In this document: positions 1-8,210 of the stretch, in pieces
Layout: the number at the start of each line of letters is the position of its first letter
Position numbering within the stretch: the stretch's first letter is position 1
Assembly (NCBI RefSeq): GCF_016599715.1
Contig: NZ_CP067019.1
Span: forward strand, 744,001-808,000
Reading direction: 5' to 3'
Length of the DNA stretch: 64,000 nucleotides
From: Acinetobacter sp. CS-2
GTDB taxonomy: Bacteria; Pseudomonadota; Gammaproteobacteria; Pseudomonadales; Moraxellaceae
Notes under the pieces: generated by a model
Told to the model about the DNA's origin: nothing
Database searches by the model: none
What the model saw: the letters and a program-made list of their open reading frames with translations, nothing else
Position numbers and translations under genes: made by a program

Positions 1-78
1 AATGGCTTTTCGGCGGTGTACTATGCCGTTGAACCGATTGTAACTCGCAACAACAATTACGTAGTAAAGAAAAAATGA
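1..78 (+). CDS. C-terminal end of an unidentified gene (partial)
   Basis: An open frame runs from the window edge to a TGA at 76-78 and gives 25 residues ending in NNNYVVKKK. It stops 19 nt before acnD and could be the preceding gene of the same operon. The tail does not look like the usual end of 2-methylcitrate synthase (PrpC) or PrpB, the expected neighbours, so I do not assign it. It could also be a chance open frame. Confidence 0.35.
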   Translation, partial: NGFSAVYYAVEPIVTRNNNYVVKKK

Positions 79-97
79 TTCAAGAGGCAGGTAAGCT

Positions 98-2716
98 ATG
101 AACAACAACTACCGCAAACCACTGCAAGGTACCCAGCTCGAATATTATGACGTACGCCAAGCCGTAGAAGATATTCAGCCAGGCGCATATGCAAAACTTC
201 CTTATACCTCGAAAGTACTGGCCGAACAGCTGGTACGCCGTTGTGATCCTGCTATTTTGGAACAGTCTTTACGTCAGCTGATTGAACGTAAGCAAGATCA
301 CGATTTCCCTTGGTATCCGGCACGTGTGGTGTGTCATGACATCCTGGGGCAAACCGCACTGGTTGACCTTGCAGGTTTGCGTGATGCCATTGCCGATCAG
401 GGCGGCGATCCGTCTAAAGTCAACCCGGTTGTTCCAACCCAGCTGATCGTTGACCATTCATTGGCTGTGGAATACGGCGGTTTTGATCCGGATGCCTTCG
501 CTAAAAACCGTGCGGTGGAAGACCGTCGTAACGAAGACCGTTTCCATTTTATTGAATGGACCAAAACCGCATTTGAAAATGTCGATGTGATTCCTGCGGG
601 CAACGGCATCATGCATCAGATCAACCTGGAAAAAATGTCTCCGGTGATTCAAAAGCGTGAAGGTGTGGCATTCCCGGATACCTGTGTGGGTACAGATTCA
701 CATACGCCGCATACCGATGCTTTGGGTGTGATTTCTGTCGGCGTGGGTGGCTTGGAAGCTGAAAACGTGATGCTAGGCCGTGCGTCTTGGATGCGTCTGC
801 CGGACATCATTGGTGTAGAGCTGGTAGGTCAGCGCAAGCCGGGCATTACTGCAACCGATATCGTGTTGGCGTTAACGGAGTTCTTGCGTAAAGAACGCGT
901 CGTGGGTGCGTACCTGGAATTCTTTGGTGAAGGTGCTGACAGCATGTCTGTGGGTGATCGCGCAACGATTTCCAACATGACGCCTGAATATGGCGCGACT
1001 GCGGCGATGTTCTATATTGACCAAAACACCATTGATTATCTGACTTTAACCGGTCGTGAAGCAGACCAGGTGAAACTGGTTGAGCAATATGCCAAAGAAA
1101 TTGGTCTTTGGGCTTCAGACATGAAACAGGCGGAATATCCACGCGTACTGCGTTTCGACCTATCGACTGTAACTCGTAACATTGCCGGACCATCGAACCC
1201 GCATGCACGTGTATCAACGGCTGACTTAAAAGAAAAAGGGATTGCAGGTAATTTAGAAGCTGCTCGCGCACAAGAAGCAGAAGGTTTAATGCCGGATGGC
1301 GCGGTGATTATCGCGGCGATTACTTCTTGTACCAATACCTCTAACCCGCGTAATACAGTGGCAGCCGGTTTATTGGCACGTAAGGCAAACGAGTTGGGCT
1401 TAACCCGTAAGCCTTGGGTGAAATCATCTTTTGCTCCGGGTTCTAAAGCAGCTGCACTTTACCTTGAAGAAGCAGGTGTACTGCACGATCTGGAAAAACT
1501 CGGTTTTGGTATTGTCGCTTATGCATGTACGACTTGTAACGGTATGTCGGGTGCGCTAGATCCAAAAATTCAGCAAGAAATTATTGACCGTGACCTGTAT
1601 GCCACTGCGGTACTTTCAGGTAACCGTAACTTCGATGGTCGTATCCATCCTTATGCGAAACAGGCTTTCCTGGCTTCTCCGCCTTTAGTTGTGGCTTATG
1701 CAATTGCCGGTACCATCCGTTTTGATATCGAAAAAGATGCTTTAGGTACAGACAAAGACGGTAACCCGATTTACTTAAAAGACATTTGGCCATCGGATGA
1801 AGAAATTGATGCCTTGGTGAAAGTTGCTGTAAAACCTGAGCAATTTAAGAAAGTGTATATCCCGATGTTTGATTTGGGCGAGCGTGAAAAAGCGGCAAGT
1901 CCACTGTATGACTGGCGTCCGCAAAGTACCTATATCCGCCGTCCGCCATATTGGGAAGGGGCTTTGGCTGCACCGCGTACCTTGACAAATATGCGTCCAC
2001 TGGCGATCTTGCCGGATAACATCACCACCGACCACTTATCGCCATCAAATGCGATTATTATGGATTCGGCTGCGGGTGAATATCTGCATAAAATGGGTGT
2101 GCCTGAGGAAGACTTTAACTCTTATGCAACGCACCGTGGTGACCACTTGACTGCACAGCGTGCAACGCTAGCCAACCCGAAACTGTTCAATGAAATGGTG
2201 GTGCGTGCTGACGGTACCATCAAACAGGGTTCGAAAGCGCGTGTGGAGCCGGAAGGTGAAGTGATGCGTATGTGGGAAGCGATTGAAACTTACATGAACC
2301 GTAAGCAGCCGTTGATTATTATTGCGGGTGCGGACTATGGTCAGGGTTCTAGCCGTGACTGGGCAGCTAAAGGTGTGCGTCTTGCTGGTGTGGAAGCCAT
2401 TGTAGCAGAAGGTTTTGAGCGTATTCACCGTACAAACCTGGTGGGTATGGGCGTATTACCGCTGGAGTTTAAACCGGGTACAGACCGTAAAACGTTGAAG
2501 CTGGATGGTACGGAACTGTATAGCGTAGTAGGTAATATTGCGCCACGTTCGACCTTGACTTTAGTGATTGAGCGTTCAACTGATGATGGTAAAAACCAGA
2601 TTGTTGAAGTGCCTGTAACCTGCCGTCTGGATACCGAAGAAGAAGTTTCTGTGTATGAGGCGGGTGGGGTATTGCAACGCTTTGCGCAGGACTTCTTGGA
2701 AGGGAATGTGGCTTGA
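98..2716 (+). CDS. acnD: Fe/S-dependent 2-methylisocitrate dehydratase AcnD
   Basis: A cytosolic aconitase-family enzyme of the methylcitrate cycle that dehydrates 2-methylcitrate during propionate breakdown. The 872-residue protein has the AcnD-type N-terminus (YRKPLQGT then a TLPYTS-like stretch, here KLPYTSKV) rather than that of housekeeping AcnA. The 4Fe-4S ligands are visible as C411 in TSCTNTSNPRN and C477/C480 in ACTTCNG. The C-terminal swivel domain contains GADYGQGSSRDWAAKG, the substrate-binding serine/arginine region. The ATG at 98 follows an AGAGGCAG ribosome-binding sequence. In many bacteria acnD is followed by prpF, whose product isomerises the AcnD product; here the next gene is unrelated. 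Identity is secure at family level, and the AcnD subtype is well supported by the termini (it ends VLQRFAQDFLE). Confidence 0.93.
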   Translation: MNNNYRKPLQGTQLEYYDVRQAVEDIQPGAYAKLPYTSKVLAEQLVRRCDPAILEQSLRQLIERKQDHDFPWYPARVVCHDILGQTALVDLAGLRDAIADQGGDPSKVNPVVPTQLIVDHSLAVEYGGFDPDAFAKNRAVEDRRNEDRFHFIEWTKTAFENVDVIPAGNGIMHQINLEKMSPVIQKREGVAFPDTCVGTDSHTPHTDALGVISVGVGGLEAENVMLGRASWMRLPDIIGVELVGQRKPGITATDIVLALTEFLRKERVVGAYLEFFGEGADSMSVGDRATISNMTPEYGATAAMFYIDQNTIDYLTLTGREADQVKLVEQYAKEIGLWASDMKQAEYPRVLRFDLSTVTRNIAGPSNPHARVSTADLKEKGIAGNLEAARAQEAEGLMPDGAVIIAAITSCTNTSNPRNTVAAGLLARKANELGLTRKPWVKSSFAPGSKAAALYLEEAGVLHDLEKLGFGIVAYACTTCNGMSGALDPKIQQEIIDRDLYATAVLSGNRNFDGRIHPYAKQAFLASPPLVVAYAIAGTIRFDIEKDALGTDKDGNPIYLKDIWPSDEEIDALVKVAVKPEQFKKVYIPMFDLGEREKAASPLYDWRPQSTYIRRPPYWEGALAAPRTLTNMRPLAILPDNITTDHLSPSNAIIMDSAAGEYLHKMGVPEEDFNSYATHRGDHLTAQRATLANPKLFNEMVVRADGTIKQGSKARVEPEGEVMRMWEAIETYMNRKQPLIIIAGADYGQGSSRDWAAKGVRLAGVEAIVAEGFERIHRTNLVGMGVLPLEFKPGTDRKTLKLDGTELYSVVGNIAPRSTLTLVIERSTDDGKNQIVEVPVTCRLDTEEEVSVYEAGGVLQRFAQDFLEGNVA

Positions 2717-2746
2717 TTTAAGTTACTTCTTTTTAATCCACCCCAA

Positions 2747-2767
2747 CCCTCCTTTAAGAAAGGAGGG
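2747..2767. repeat. Perfect 9-bp inverted repeat downstream of acnD
   Basis: CCCTCCTTT and AAAGGAGGG are separated by AAG. A second cluster of short palindromes (GAAGCATTGCTTC-like, about 2830-2845, and a GGGGAGG box) lies further along the same spacer. This resembles degenerate REP-like intergenic elements. There is no T-run, so it is unlikely to be the terminator itself. Confidence 0.5.
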
Positions 2768-2881
2768 AGCTATGCGTATCAAACTTCAATTTGATTAGTA
2801 ATGGATTTTTCCCCTCTTTTAAAAGATGAGAAGCATTGCTTCGCAAGTGGGGAGGTTAAAGTTATTGATATTGTTGTAAAA

Positions 2882-2912
2882 AGATCCTACTGTTAAGTGG
2901 GATTTTTTTATT
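2882..2912 (+). terminator. Rho-independent terminator of acnD
   Basis: The arms ATCCTAC and GTGGGAT (one mismatch) enclose a short loop and are followed by a run of seven T. It lies just upstream of the next start codon, so the low-GC gene at 2925 is insulated from acnD transcription. Confidence 0.65.
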
Positions 2913-2924
2913 TGAGAAATTTTT

Positions 2925-4061
2925 ATGCAATTTGAAAAAGAGGTACAGAATAAATTAAATATTATATTTAAGGATTTTACGTATGTTGATTGTATAGCTG
3001 AAGAGTTGCTTGATGATAAGACTCAAATTTCTATTTCTCGTGAGGATTTTCCAGTTGAGGCAATTCTTTTATTTACTCTTCATAAAATATGTAAGTTTAG
3101 CCCCATTTATAGATGGGATAAAATGCATTGGGGAATAATTTTTAAATATAAAGGGATTGTGAATTTAATAAGTTCTCATAAATTTGGTATGAGAATGTAT
3201 AGTCAAAAAGTAGAGGGGGAAGCAAAATATCAAGTTGAAATTATCAATAAATTAAAGAAAAATATTAAATATATTGAAAAAGATATTTTAACAAAATATG
3301 GCGAAGATCAAATTTTATCAAGTAACTTTACGATTCAAAATAATTTTCATAAATTAAATAATCAGTACTTATATTTTCGCAAACAAGCTCAAGATCTATT
3401 TAGTGAAAAACCTTTTTGTAATAAAAAAAATGCTGATTTTAATGAAATTATGAATCTGTATTTAAGCAAAAAAGAATTTGATATACATGCTGTTTATAAT
3501 GCATTGGCAATGATTGACTCCTATTTTAGTAGATTGGAACATTTATTAGTCTTATCTTTACCATTTGTAAAATCAAATCAATCATACGATATGAAAAAAT
3601 TCATAGGTGAAATATGGTCGAAAAAATATGTGGAAGTTTTAGGATTAAAAGGTGAAGCTAAAAGAATATTTGATGAATTGAATACTATCAAGGAGCGATA
3701 TAGAAATACCTTTGCACATGGTGGTTTTGAGAAAAAAGGGCATTCATTTCATTTTCATTTAGAAAACTATGGTGCTATTCCAGCAACAATGTCGGACTAT
3801 AAAAATAGTGTTCATTTTAGATCAACCCCTTTAGATAAAAAAAAATTTCAACAAATTTGTAAGTTACTGGATGATCTTGATAACTTTTTTAGTGAGAATT
3901 TTGAATCAGTTTGGATGTTTTGTTTAAGTGGTTTGGATTTAATTATGGATAATAAATCACTTTCACTTATGCTATATAAGGCTATGGATTTAGAAATTTT
4001 TGAAGATTGGCTAGAAAATGAAAATGAGCGTTTATGTAATTATATCAACGCTGATTACTAA
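2925..4061 (+). CDS. Hypothetical protein with a HEPN-like C-terminal half
   Basis: A 378-residue soluble protein without a signal peptide or membrane segment. I do not recognise a named family. The C-terminal half has features of HEPN domains: a long helix (DSYFSRLEHLLVLSLPF, about residues 192-208) followed by RYRNTFAHGG, where R260-N-T-F-A-H265 fits the Rx4-6H signature of HEPN ribonucleases. The N-terminal half is lysine- and isoleucine-rich with no recognisable motif. Base composition is clearly more AT-rich than acnD upstream, with runs of AAA and ATA codons, suggesting horizontal acquisition. It is transcribed alone: a terminator lies before it and a 9-bp inverted repeat after it. A role as a defence or toxin-like RNase is inference from the motif only; many HEPN proteins are not nucleases. 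Confidence 0.6.
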   Translation: MQFEKEVQNKLNIIFKDFTYVDCIAEELLDDKTQISISREDFPVEAILLFTLHKICKFSPIYRWDKMHWGIIFKYKGIVNLISSHKFGMRMYSQKVEGEAKYQVEIINKLKKNIKYIEKDILTKYGEDQILSSNFTIQNNFHKLNNQYLYFRKQAQDLFSEKPFCNKKNADFNEIMNLYLSKKEFDIHAVYNALAMIDSYFSRLEHLLVLSLPFVKSNQSYDMKKFIGEIWSKKYVEVLGLKGEAKRIFDELNTIKERYRNTFAHGGFEKKGHSFHFHLENYGAIPATMSDYKNSVHFRSTPLDKKKFQQICKLLDDLDNFFSENFESVWMFCLSGLDLIMDNKSLSLMLYKAMDLEIFEDWLENENERLCNYINADY

Positions 4062-4071
4062 AAATTAAGTT

Positions 4072-4110
4072 AATTGATAAGTATGCTTCGCCGAAATGCC
4101 ATTATCAATT
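4072..4110. repeat. 9-bp inverted repeat after the HEPN-like gene
   Basis: AATTGATAA (4072-4080) and TTATCAATT (4102-4110) are perfect inverted copies starting 10 nt after the stop codon. There is no following T-run, so this could be a 3'-end structure or an operator overlapping the promoter of the next small gene. Confidence 0.4.
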
Positions 4111-4124
4111 GTCGAAATGACCAA

Positions 4125-4152
4125 TAGACAATCATCACGATAGGGGTATACT
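4125..4152 (+). promoter_or_regulatory. Sigma-70-type promoter for the small zinc-ribbon gene
   Basis: A -35 TAGACA (4125-4130), a 16-nt spacer and a -10 TATACT (4147-4152), each 5 of 6 to consensus, lie 35 nt before the start codon at 4188. Confidence 0.6.
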
Positions 4153-4187
4153 AGGTTCACCATTTCTAAAACCTATGGAGAACAAAA

Positions 4188-4331
4188 ATGGTTACTGCTG
4201 GCTCTAAACCCGGAACAGGCTTCTATTTTTGTGTCAAATGCGGACACCGCACCTACTTAGAAATTGGTACTGATCGTCTACCACCGTGTACCAAATGCCT
4301 TGGCAATCAATTTAACAACAAAATTGCCTAA
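4188..4331 (+). CDS. Small zinc-ribbon protein (47 aa)
   Basis: A 47-residue protein with two cysteine pairs, C15-x2-C18 (CVKCG) and C34-x2-C37 (CTKC), a typical zinc ribbon, with a GTGFYFC start and an LPPC turn. The arrangement resembles the C-terminal zinc ribbon of the DUF1451 (YbeL-like) family, but as a stand-alone protein. Support comes from a GGAG ribosome-binding site at 4177-4180, a good promoter at 4125-4152 and a strong terminator at 4369-4397. It therefore looks like a complete monocistronic gene. Its role is unknown; nucleic-acid or protein binding would be usual for such ribbons. Confidence 0.75.
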   Translation: MVTAGSKPGTGFYFCVKCGHRTYLEIGTDRLPPCTKCLGNQFNNKIA

Positions 4332-4368
4332 GCAGCACCTATCAAACAGTTATCCTCTGTTTTGAACA

Positions 4369-4397
4369 AAAGCCCTATTCATCTATAGGGCTTTTTT
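4369..4397 (+). terminator. Rho-independent terminator of the zinc-ribbon gene
   Basis: Arms AGCCCTAT and ATAGGGCT with a 6-nt loop are followed by a T-run. Confidence 0.85.
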
Positions 4398-4796
4398 GTT
4401 GGCTGGGCATTCTATAGCAGTCTATCAAACGCGGCTACAGGCGGAATTACAAATTCTATGATTTCCACAGCTGAATGAATTGGGGTGACTCTGCTATCCA
4501 TTCTGTCTCTGCTTTGCCTGTGCCCCGATGTGTCAGGATGCTGATTATTATGCTGATATTTTGGGTGGGCTTTGGACAAGAACATCACAGGAAAAACCTG
4601 CTTTTAAATGTAAATAAAATATATGTTTATGCAAAATTTTTAAGAAATATTTATTTAAAGAATGTCACGGATATTTCATGTAAAACCGCTTGATTTTTAC
4701 CCAATAAAGGCATAATTATATTATGGAATTAAATCCATAAATTTTATATGGGTTTATTGTGGTTCAACTTTATAAAAATTATTCGGGGAACTATCA
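4398..4796. other. Gene-poor spacer of about 400 nt
   Basis: No convincing gene. An open frame at 4475-4693 has no ribosome-binding site or family features. A short hydrophobic stretch read from about 4485 and a continuation in the next frame to about 4615 could be the remains of a small secreted protein, but this cannot be shown from one sequence. Confidence 0.4.
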
Positions 4797-5003
4797 ATGA
4801 TCAAATTTATTGTAGATGAACAACCTGCAGCTAAAGGCATACACTATATACACAATGCGACACTGGGCTGCGAAAACCTGCCAAAATCGGATGACCAGAT
4901 TTTGATTGGATACTTTGCAAATTATGAACTCGCCTATAAACGCGCAAGAATGAACTGGCCAACAGAAAGAGTAGAAGGCTGTAGCAAGTGCTGTAAGGAA
5001 TAA
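4797..5003 (+). CDS. Small conserved-looking hypothetical protein with His/Cys motif (68 aa)
   Basis: The protein contains IHYIHNATLGCENLP near the N-terminus, an LIGYF-x-NYELAYKRA helix in the middle and a C-terminal GCSKCC cluster. A histidine and cysteine near the front paired with two or three cysteines at the end suggests a small metal-binding fold; I do not know the family name. The start has a strong GGGGAA ribosome-binding site six bases upstream, and a terminator follows, so it is probably expressed on its own. Confidence 0.65.
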   Translation: MIKFIVDEQPAAKGIHYIHNATLGCENLPKSDDQILIGYFANYELAYKRARMNWPTERVEGCSKCCKE

Positions 5004-5022
5004 TTTAAATCTGAAAATGAAA

Positions 5023-5050
5023 AACTCTGCCTGACTGGCGGAGTTTTTTA
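5023..5050 (+). terminator. Rho-independent terminator
   Basis: AACTC-T-GCC and GGC-G-GAGTT arms with a 5-nt loop and a T-run lie shortly after the 68-residue gene. Confidence 0.75.
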
Positions 5051-5253
5051 TTGGGCGGCTTATTAATTTGGCTAAGGAACACTAAAATGTTTCAATCTTA
5101 GATCAGGTTTTGAATAAATATAAATAGATAGGAATAACTGGCGAATAGAAATCGCTTCCCATTCATCTATGGACTGATTATTGTAAATTGTTTGAAAAAT
5201 ACTCAACACACCCTCATCTTAAACTCTATATTCACGGTATTTAGGGCGCCCAA

Positions 5254-5475
5254 TTGCAACATTATCTTGATCTGAACCACGACTCTGGTGTGGCCAGCTA
5301 TGAAATTGGCAATCAGTTTATTCATGTTCAATTTAAGAAAAAATCAAAAATTTATACCTATAGCTATGCCAGTGCCGGCTATCAGCATATTGAAAATATG
5401 AAACAGCTGGCGCAATATGGCGATGGCTTAAATGTCTATATCAATCAGAATGTTAAACAGCTCTATGTGCGATAA
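5254..5475 (+). CDS. KTSC-domain-like small protein
   Basis: A 73-residue protein with the pattern of the KTSC domain: a serine-containing start (DSGVASYEIG), two beta strands ending in the aromatic strand KIYTYSYAS, then an alpha helix and a closing strand with YINQNVK. KTSC domains often sit in phage or lysyl-tRNA synthetase-like proteins, and their function is unclear. The only in-frame start near the beginning is TTG at 5254, eight bases after AGGG (5243-5246). A GTG at 5290 would remove the first strand. The family call is by pattern only. Confidence 0.5.
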   Translation: MQHYLDLNHDSGVASYEIGNQFIHVQFKKKSKIYTYSYASAGYQHIENMKQLAQYGDGLNVYINQNVKQLYVR

Positions 5476-5551
5476 AGGGCAGTGGAATTCACAGCTTGGC
5501 TTTGGTTTAAATTTTTGTTTATAAACGAATAAACAACATAAGGGCTCACTG

Positions 5552-5565
5552 CTATAGGCCTATAG
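5552..5565. promoter_or_regulatory. Perfect 14-bp palindrome upstream of the DUF1003 gene
   Basis: CTATAGGCCTATAG is a perfect palindrome in a 250-nt spacer and could be an operator. No clear promoter could be paired with it. Confidence 0.3.
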
Positions 5566-5752
5566 TATCTGGCATATTTATCTTTAAAGTTGCTGGATTA
5601 TTGCTTTAAAATTAGCCTAAAAATATGGAAGGGATAAAGTTAAAACCAAGCTTGTCCTGGCAAAATATGACCAGAAACAAGTGTTTATTTAAGTCTGGAA
5701 ATGATCAACATTACGGCATATTGAAGTATAGATGAAACAGAAGGTATGGGGT

Positions 5753-6454
5753 ATGAACGGAAGAACAGAATGTCAAACATGCATGGTCTGCAAAAAAAGC
5801 TTTCCTAAAAAAAATCTTATCCCGATCGGAACAATTCGCAAAGTCATTACAGAGGAAATTTCAAAGGACTTTCCACAGTGGTCACCTAGCGACTTTATCT
5901 GCCAAGCCGATTTAACCAAATACCGTATGCAGTATGTACAGTCCATTTTAAAATCTGAACAAGGTGAAGTCACTGATCTGGAATATGAAGTGTTGAACAG
6001 TATGCAGCAGCATGAGCTGATCAGCAAAAATGTAGAGAACAAGCTCGATCAGAATTGGACTTTTGGAGAAAAACTGGCCGATAAAATTGCAAGTTTCGGT
6101 GGTAGCTGGACCTTTTTGATCTGCTTTGCCATTTTCTTGGCGCTGTGGATTTTGATCAATACCGTGGTAATGGTGAAACATCCTGCAGATCCATATCCCT
6201 TCATTTTATTAAATTTAATGCTGTCCTGTTTGGCCGCCATTCAGGCACCCGTAATCATGATGAGCCAAAACCGGCAGGAAGCCAAAGACCGTTTGCGTTC
6301 GCAAAATGATTATCAGGTCAACTTAAAAGCTGAACTGGAGATTCGGCATTTACATGAAAAACTCGATCATCTTTTGATGCATCAGTGGGATCGTCTGGCT
6401 AAAATTCAGGAAATTCAACTGGATTTGCTGTCGGAAATGACCAAGAAAAAATAG
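5753..6454 (+). CDS. DUF1003 membrane protein with N-terminal cysteine cluster
   Basis: The C-terminal two thirds match the DUF1003 family: LADKIASFGGSWTF, two membrane segments (about residues 107-126 and 139-160), then APVIMMSQNRQEAKDR and a DYQVNLKAE-x-EIRHLHEKLDHLL helix. The function of DUF1003 is unknown. The first 20 residues carry C-x2-C-x2-C (CQTCMVCKKSF), which may bind a metal. ATG 5753 is preferred over ATG 5732 because AGAAGG lies nine bases before it. The gene is monocistronic in appearance and sits in the inner membrane. Confidence 0.85.
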   Translation: MNGRTECQTCMVCKKSFPKKNLIPIGTIRKVITEEISKDFPQWSPSDFICQADLTKYRMQYVQSILKSEQGEVTDLEYEVLNSMQQHELISKNVENKLDQNWTFGEKLADKIASFGGSWTFLICFAIFLALWILINTVVMVKHPADPYPFILLNLMLSCLAAIQAPVIMMSQNRQEAKDRLRSQNDYQVNLKAELEIRHLHEKLDHLLMHQWDRLAKIQEIQLDLLSEMTKKK

Positions 6455-6632
6455 CCCTTTATAACCTGATGCTAATCTTCAATGTTGCAATTTATAGAGA
6501 TGGAGAAAATATTCCGATTCATGTTGGTTTGGCGCAATAAAAAGCGGCATTTTATATCAATTAGGGAAATTTTTTTACAAATATAGATAAAGTGGGAAAA
6601 TATTCCAAAAATAATTAAAAATGCAAAATCTT

Positions 6633-6846
6633 AGGAAATTAATCCCGCATGTCTTTGGCTATTCTATATCTCAAGGGTGTGAAGGGATCGAAAAGAGTAG
6701 ATTGCTGCCAGTTGCGTACAACGTGAGTGTAGTACTTACCCACAAGGTCTTGATTCGGCTTAGGACGCTATAAATTACCAATTTATAGGCATCAGGTTAT
6801 CACTTACAAAGTGGTAATGGTTGAAGTAAAACAGTATGTTTTCCCT
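6633..6846 (+). ncRNA. Structured RNA element, copy 1 (unrecognised family)
   Basis: A non-coding stretch of about 214 nt that recurs at 8242-8458, roughly 90% identical by eye. Helices: closing AGGAAA (6633-6638) with TTTCCCT (near 6840-6846); ATCCC (6642-6646) with GGGAT (6684-6688); GTTG-CGTA-CAAC (6711-6722); GTGAGT (6723-6728) with ACTTAC (6734-6739); CTATAAATT (6768-6776) with AATTTATAG (6780-6788); TTATCACTT (6797-6805) with AAGTGGTAA (6809-6817). The last helix differs in copy 2 by a compensatory pair change. The central part, from GATCGAAAAGAG to TATAGGCAT, is almost unchanged between copies. It lies 146 nt before the DUF6868 gene on the same strand. It is not 6S, tmRNA, RNase P or SRP RNA by motif. 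The strand is inferred from the downstream genes. Confidence 0.7.
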
Positions 6847-6992
6847 GACCCCCCTAAAAAATTCTCAAACCCATAAAAATAGAAGAAATCAAATTTACAT
6901 TCAAAAAACCGGATACAAATCATTGGTTCATTTTTGTGGATAAAATCTGCTAATTTAGAAAATATCAGCGAGCATCCGGTCAGGCTATAAAA

Positions 6993-7244
6993 ATGATAAA
7001 TGATGATTTTTGGAGTCGTTTTTTACTTTGTTCATTACTCATTAATTACATCATATTAATGATCTGGTTTTTGCTGTTTATTTTTGCCCGTAACTGGATG
7101 AAACAGCTGCATGGCAAATGGTTCCAGCTTTCAGATCACACTTTTGATGCCATCCATTATGGCGGCATGGCTATATATAAAATTGGTATTTTACTGCTTA
7201 ATCTGGTGCCATTTCTGGCCTTATATCTGATACGGAATTCCTAA
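6993..7244 (+). CDS. DUF6868-type small membrane protein
   Basis: An 83-residue inner-membrane protein with two hydrophobic segments (about residues 10-33 and 60-80) joined by the conserved WMKQLHGKWFQLSDHTFDAIHYGGMA-type loop, recognisable in three parts: LHGKWF, FDAIHY and GMAIYK. The pattern fits the DUF6868 family, whose function is unknown. It is the first gene downstream of RNA element copy 1. Confidence 0.75.
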   Translation: MINDDFWSRFLLCSLLINYIILMIWFLLFIFARNWMKQLHGKWFQLSDHTFDAIHYGGMAIYKIGILLLNLVPFLALYLIRNS

Positions 7245-7361
7245 CCCAAATTCAACTTTAAAAGGCTTATAGGCAAATAGATCATCTTTAAACAGCAGTT
7301 TCGAAGTTTATAAAAACAGGACCGCTACAATCAAAAACAAGCAAAAGAGGAATTTGGCAGC

Positions 7362-8075
7362 ATGAATCAATTCAAACCTGCACTGGTTTTAGGTGTTTTC
7401 ATTTGTCTGGGGATGATTATTGCGGGATGGATCTTAGGCAGTAGTGCAGTCAAAATTAAACAATATGAACGTATAGTCTCGGTCAAGGGCTTGTCTGAGC
7501 GTGAGGTGAAAGCTGATGTCGCAGTATGGCCAATCCGTTTTAGCTCGGCCAGTCAGGACCTGACCCAGTTGTATGACACCATGGAAATACAAACCCAGCA
7601 AATTCAGGCATTTTTAAAGGCTGAAGGTTTTAGCGATCAGGAAATTACCACTGCGGCTCCGGTTACGACCGATAAATATGCCCAGCAATATGGCGGCGAT
7701 GCCAATGTCGCGCTACGTTATACCGCCCATCAAACCATTACCGTCTATACCCACCGAATAGATGCAGTGCGCGCAGCACAAAGCCGTCTTGTAGCTTTGG
7801 GTAAAAAGGGCATTGCCTTTGGTGGCGATGATTCAGGTCAACGAACCGAATATTTATTTACCAAGTTAAATGATATCAAGCCAGCGATGATTGAGCAGGC
7901 AACGCAAAATGCCCGCAGTGTGGCAGAAAAATTTGCCGCAGATTCCAAAAGCCGTTTAGGTAAAATTAAGGCGGCCAATCAGGGACTGTTTAGCATTGAA
8001 GATCGCGACAGTAATACTCCCTATTTAAAGAAAGTCCGTGTCGTGTCCACGGTAGACTATTATCTGGCGGATTAA
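7362..8075 (+). CDS. SIMPL (DUF541) domain periplasmic protein
   Basis: A 237-residue protein with one N-terminal membrane anchor (about residues 8-27) and a periplasmic SIMPL domain, seen in IVSVKGLSEREVKADVAVWP, the TAAPVTTDKYA region and the final RVVSTVDYYLAD strand. SIMPL proteins are widespread outer or periplasmic oligomers of uncertain function. A GAGGAA ribosome-binding site lies 10 bases before the ATG. The gene sits between the two RNA elements. Confidence 0.88.
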   Translation: MNQFKPALVLGVFICLGMIIAGWILGSSAVKIKQYERIVSVKGLSEREVKADVAVWPIRFSSASQDLTQLYDTMEIQTQQIQAFLKAEGFSDQEITTAAPVTTDKYAQQYGGDANVALRYTAHQTITVYTHRIDAVRAAQSRLVALGKKGIAFGGDDSGQRTEYLFTKLNDIKPAMIEQATQNARSVAEKFAADSKSRLGKIKAANQGLFSIEDRDSNTPYLKKVRVVSTVDYYLAD

Positions 8076-8210
8076 CGTGAGCAAATACAGGGAAGGATAC
8101 AATTTGATTTGCAGATAAATTCCAGTAATTCCAATTTTTCTGCAATAAAAAACCTGTATTTTAATTCGGAAGATAAAAAATTCTATTTATTATTCATTTA
8201 AGGAAAAAAA

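Noticed and set aside
846..1271. 141-residue minus-strand frame inside acnD
   Set aside because: It lies entirely within a conserved gene on the opposite strand and has no family features.
4475..4693. 72-residue open frame in the spacer after the zinc-ribbon gene
   Set aside because: No ribosome-binding site, no recognisable motif, and composition like random AT-rich DNA. A frameshifted reading gives a signal-peptide-like start but that is not enough.
6633..6846. Interpretation of the RNA element as 6S RNA, tmRNA, RNase P or a group II intron end
   Set aside because: None of the conserved motifs of these RNAs could be found, and the element is too short and duplicated.
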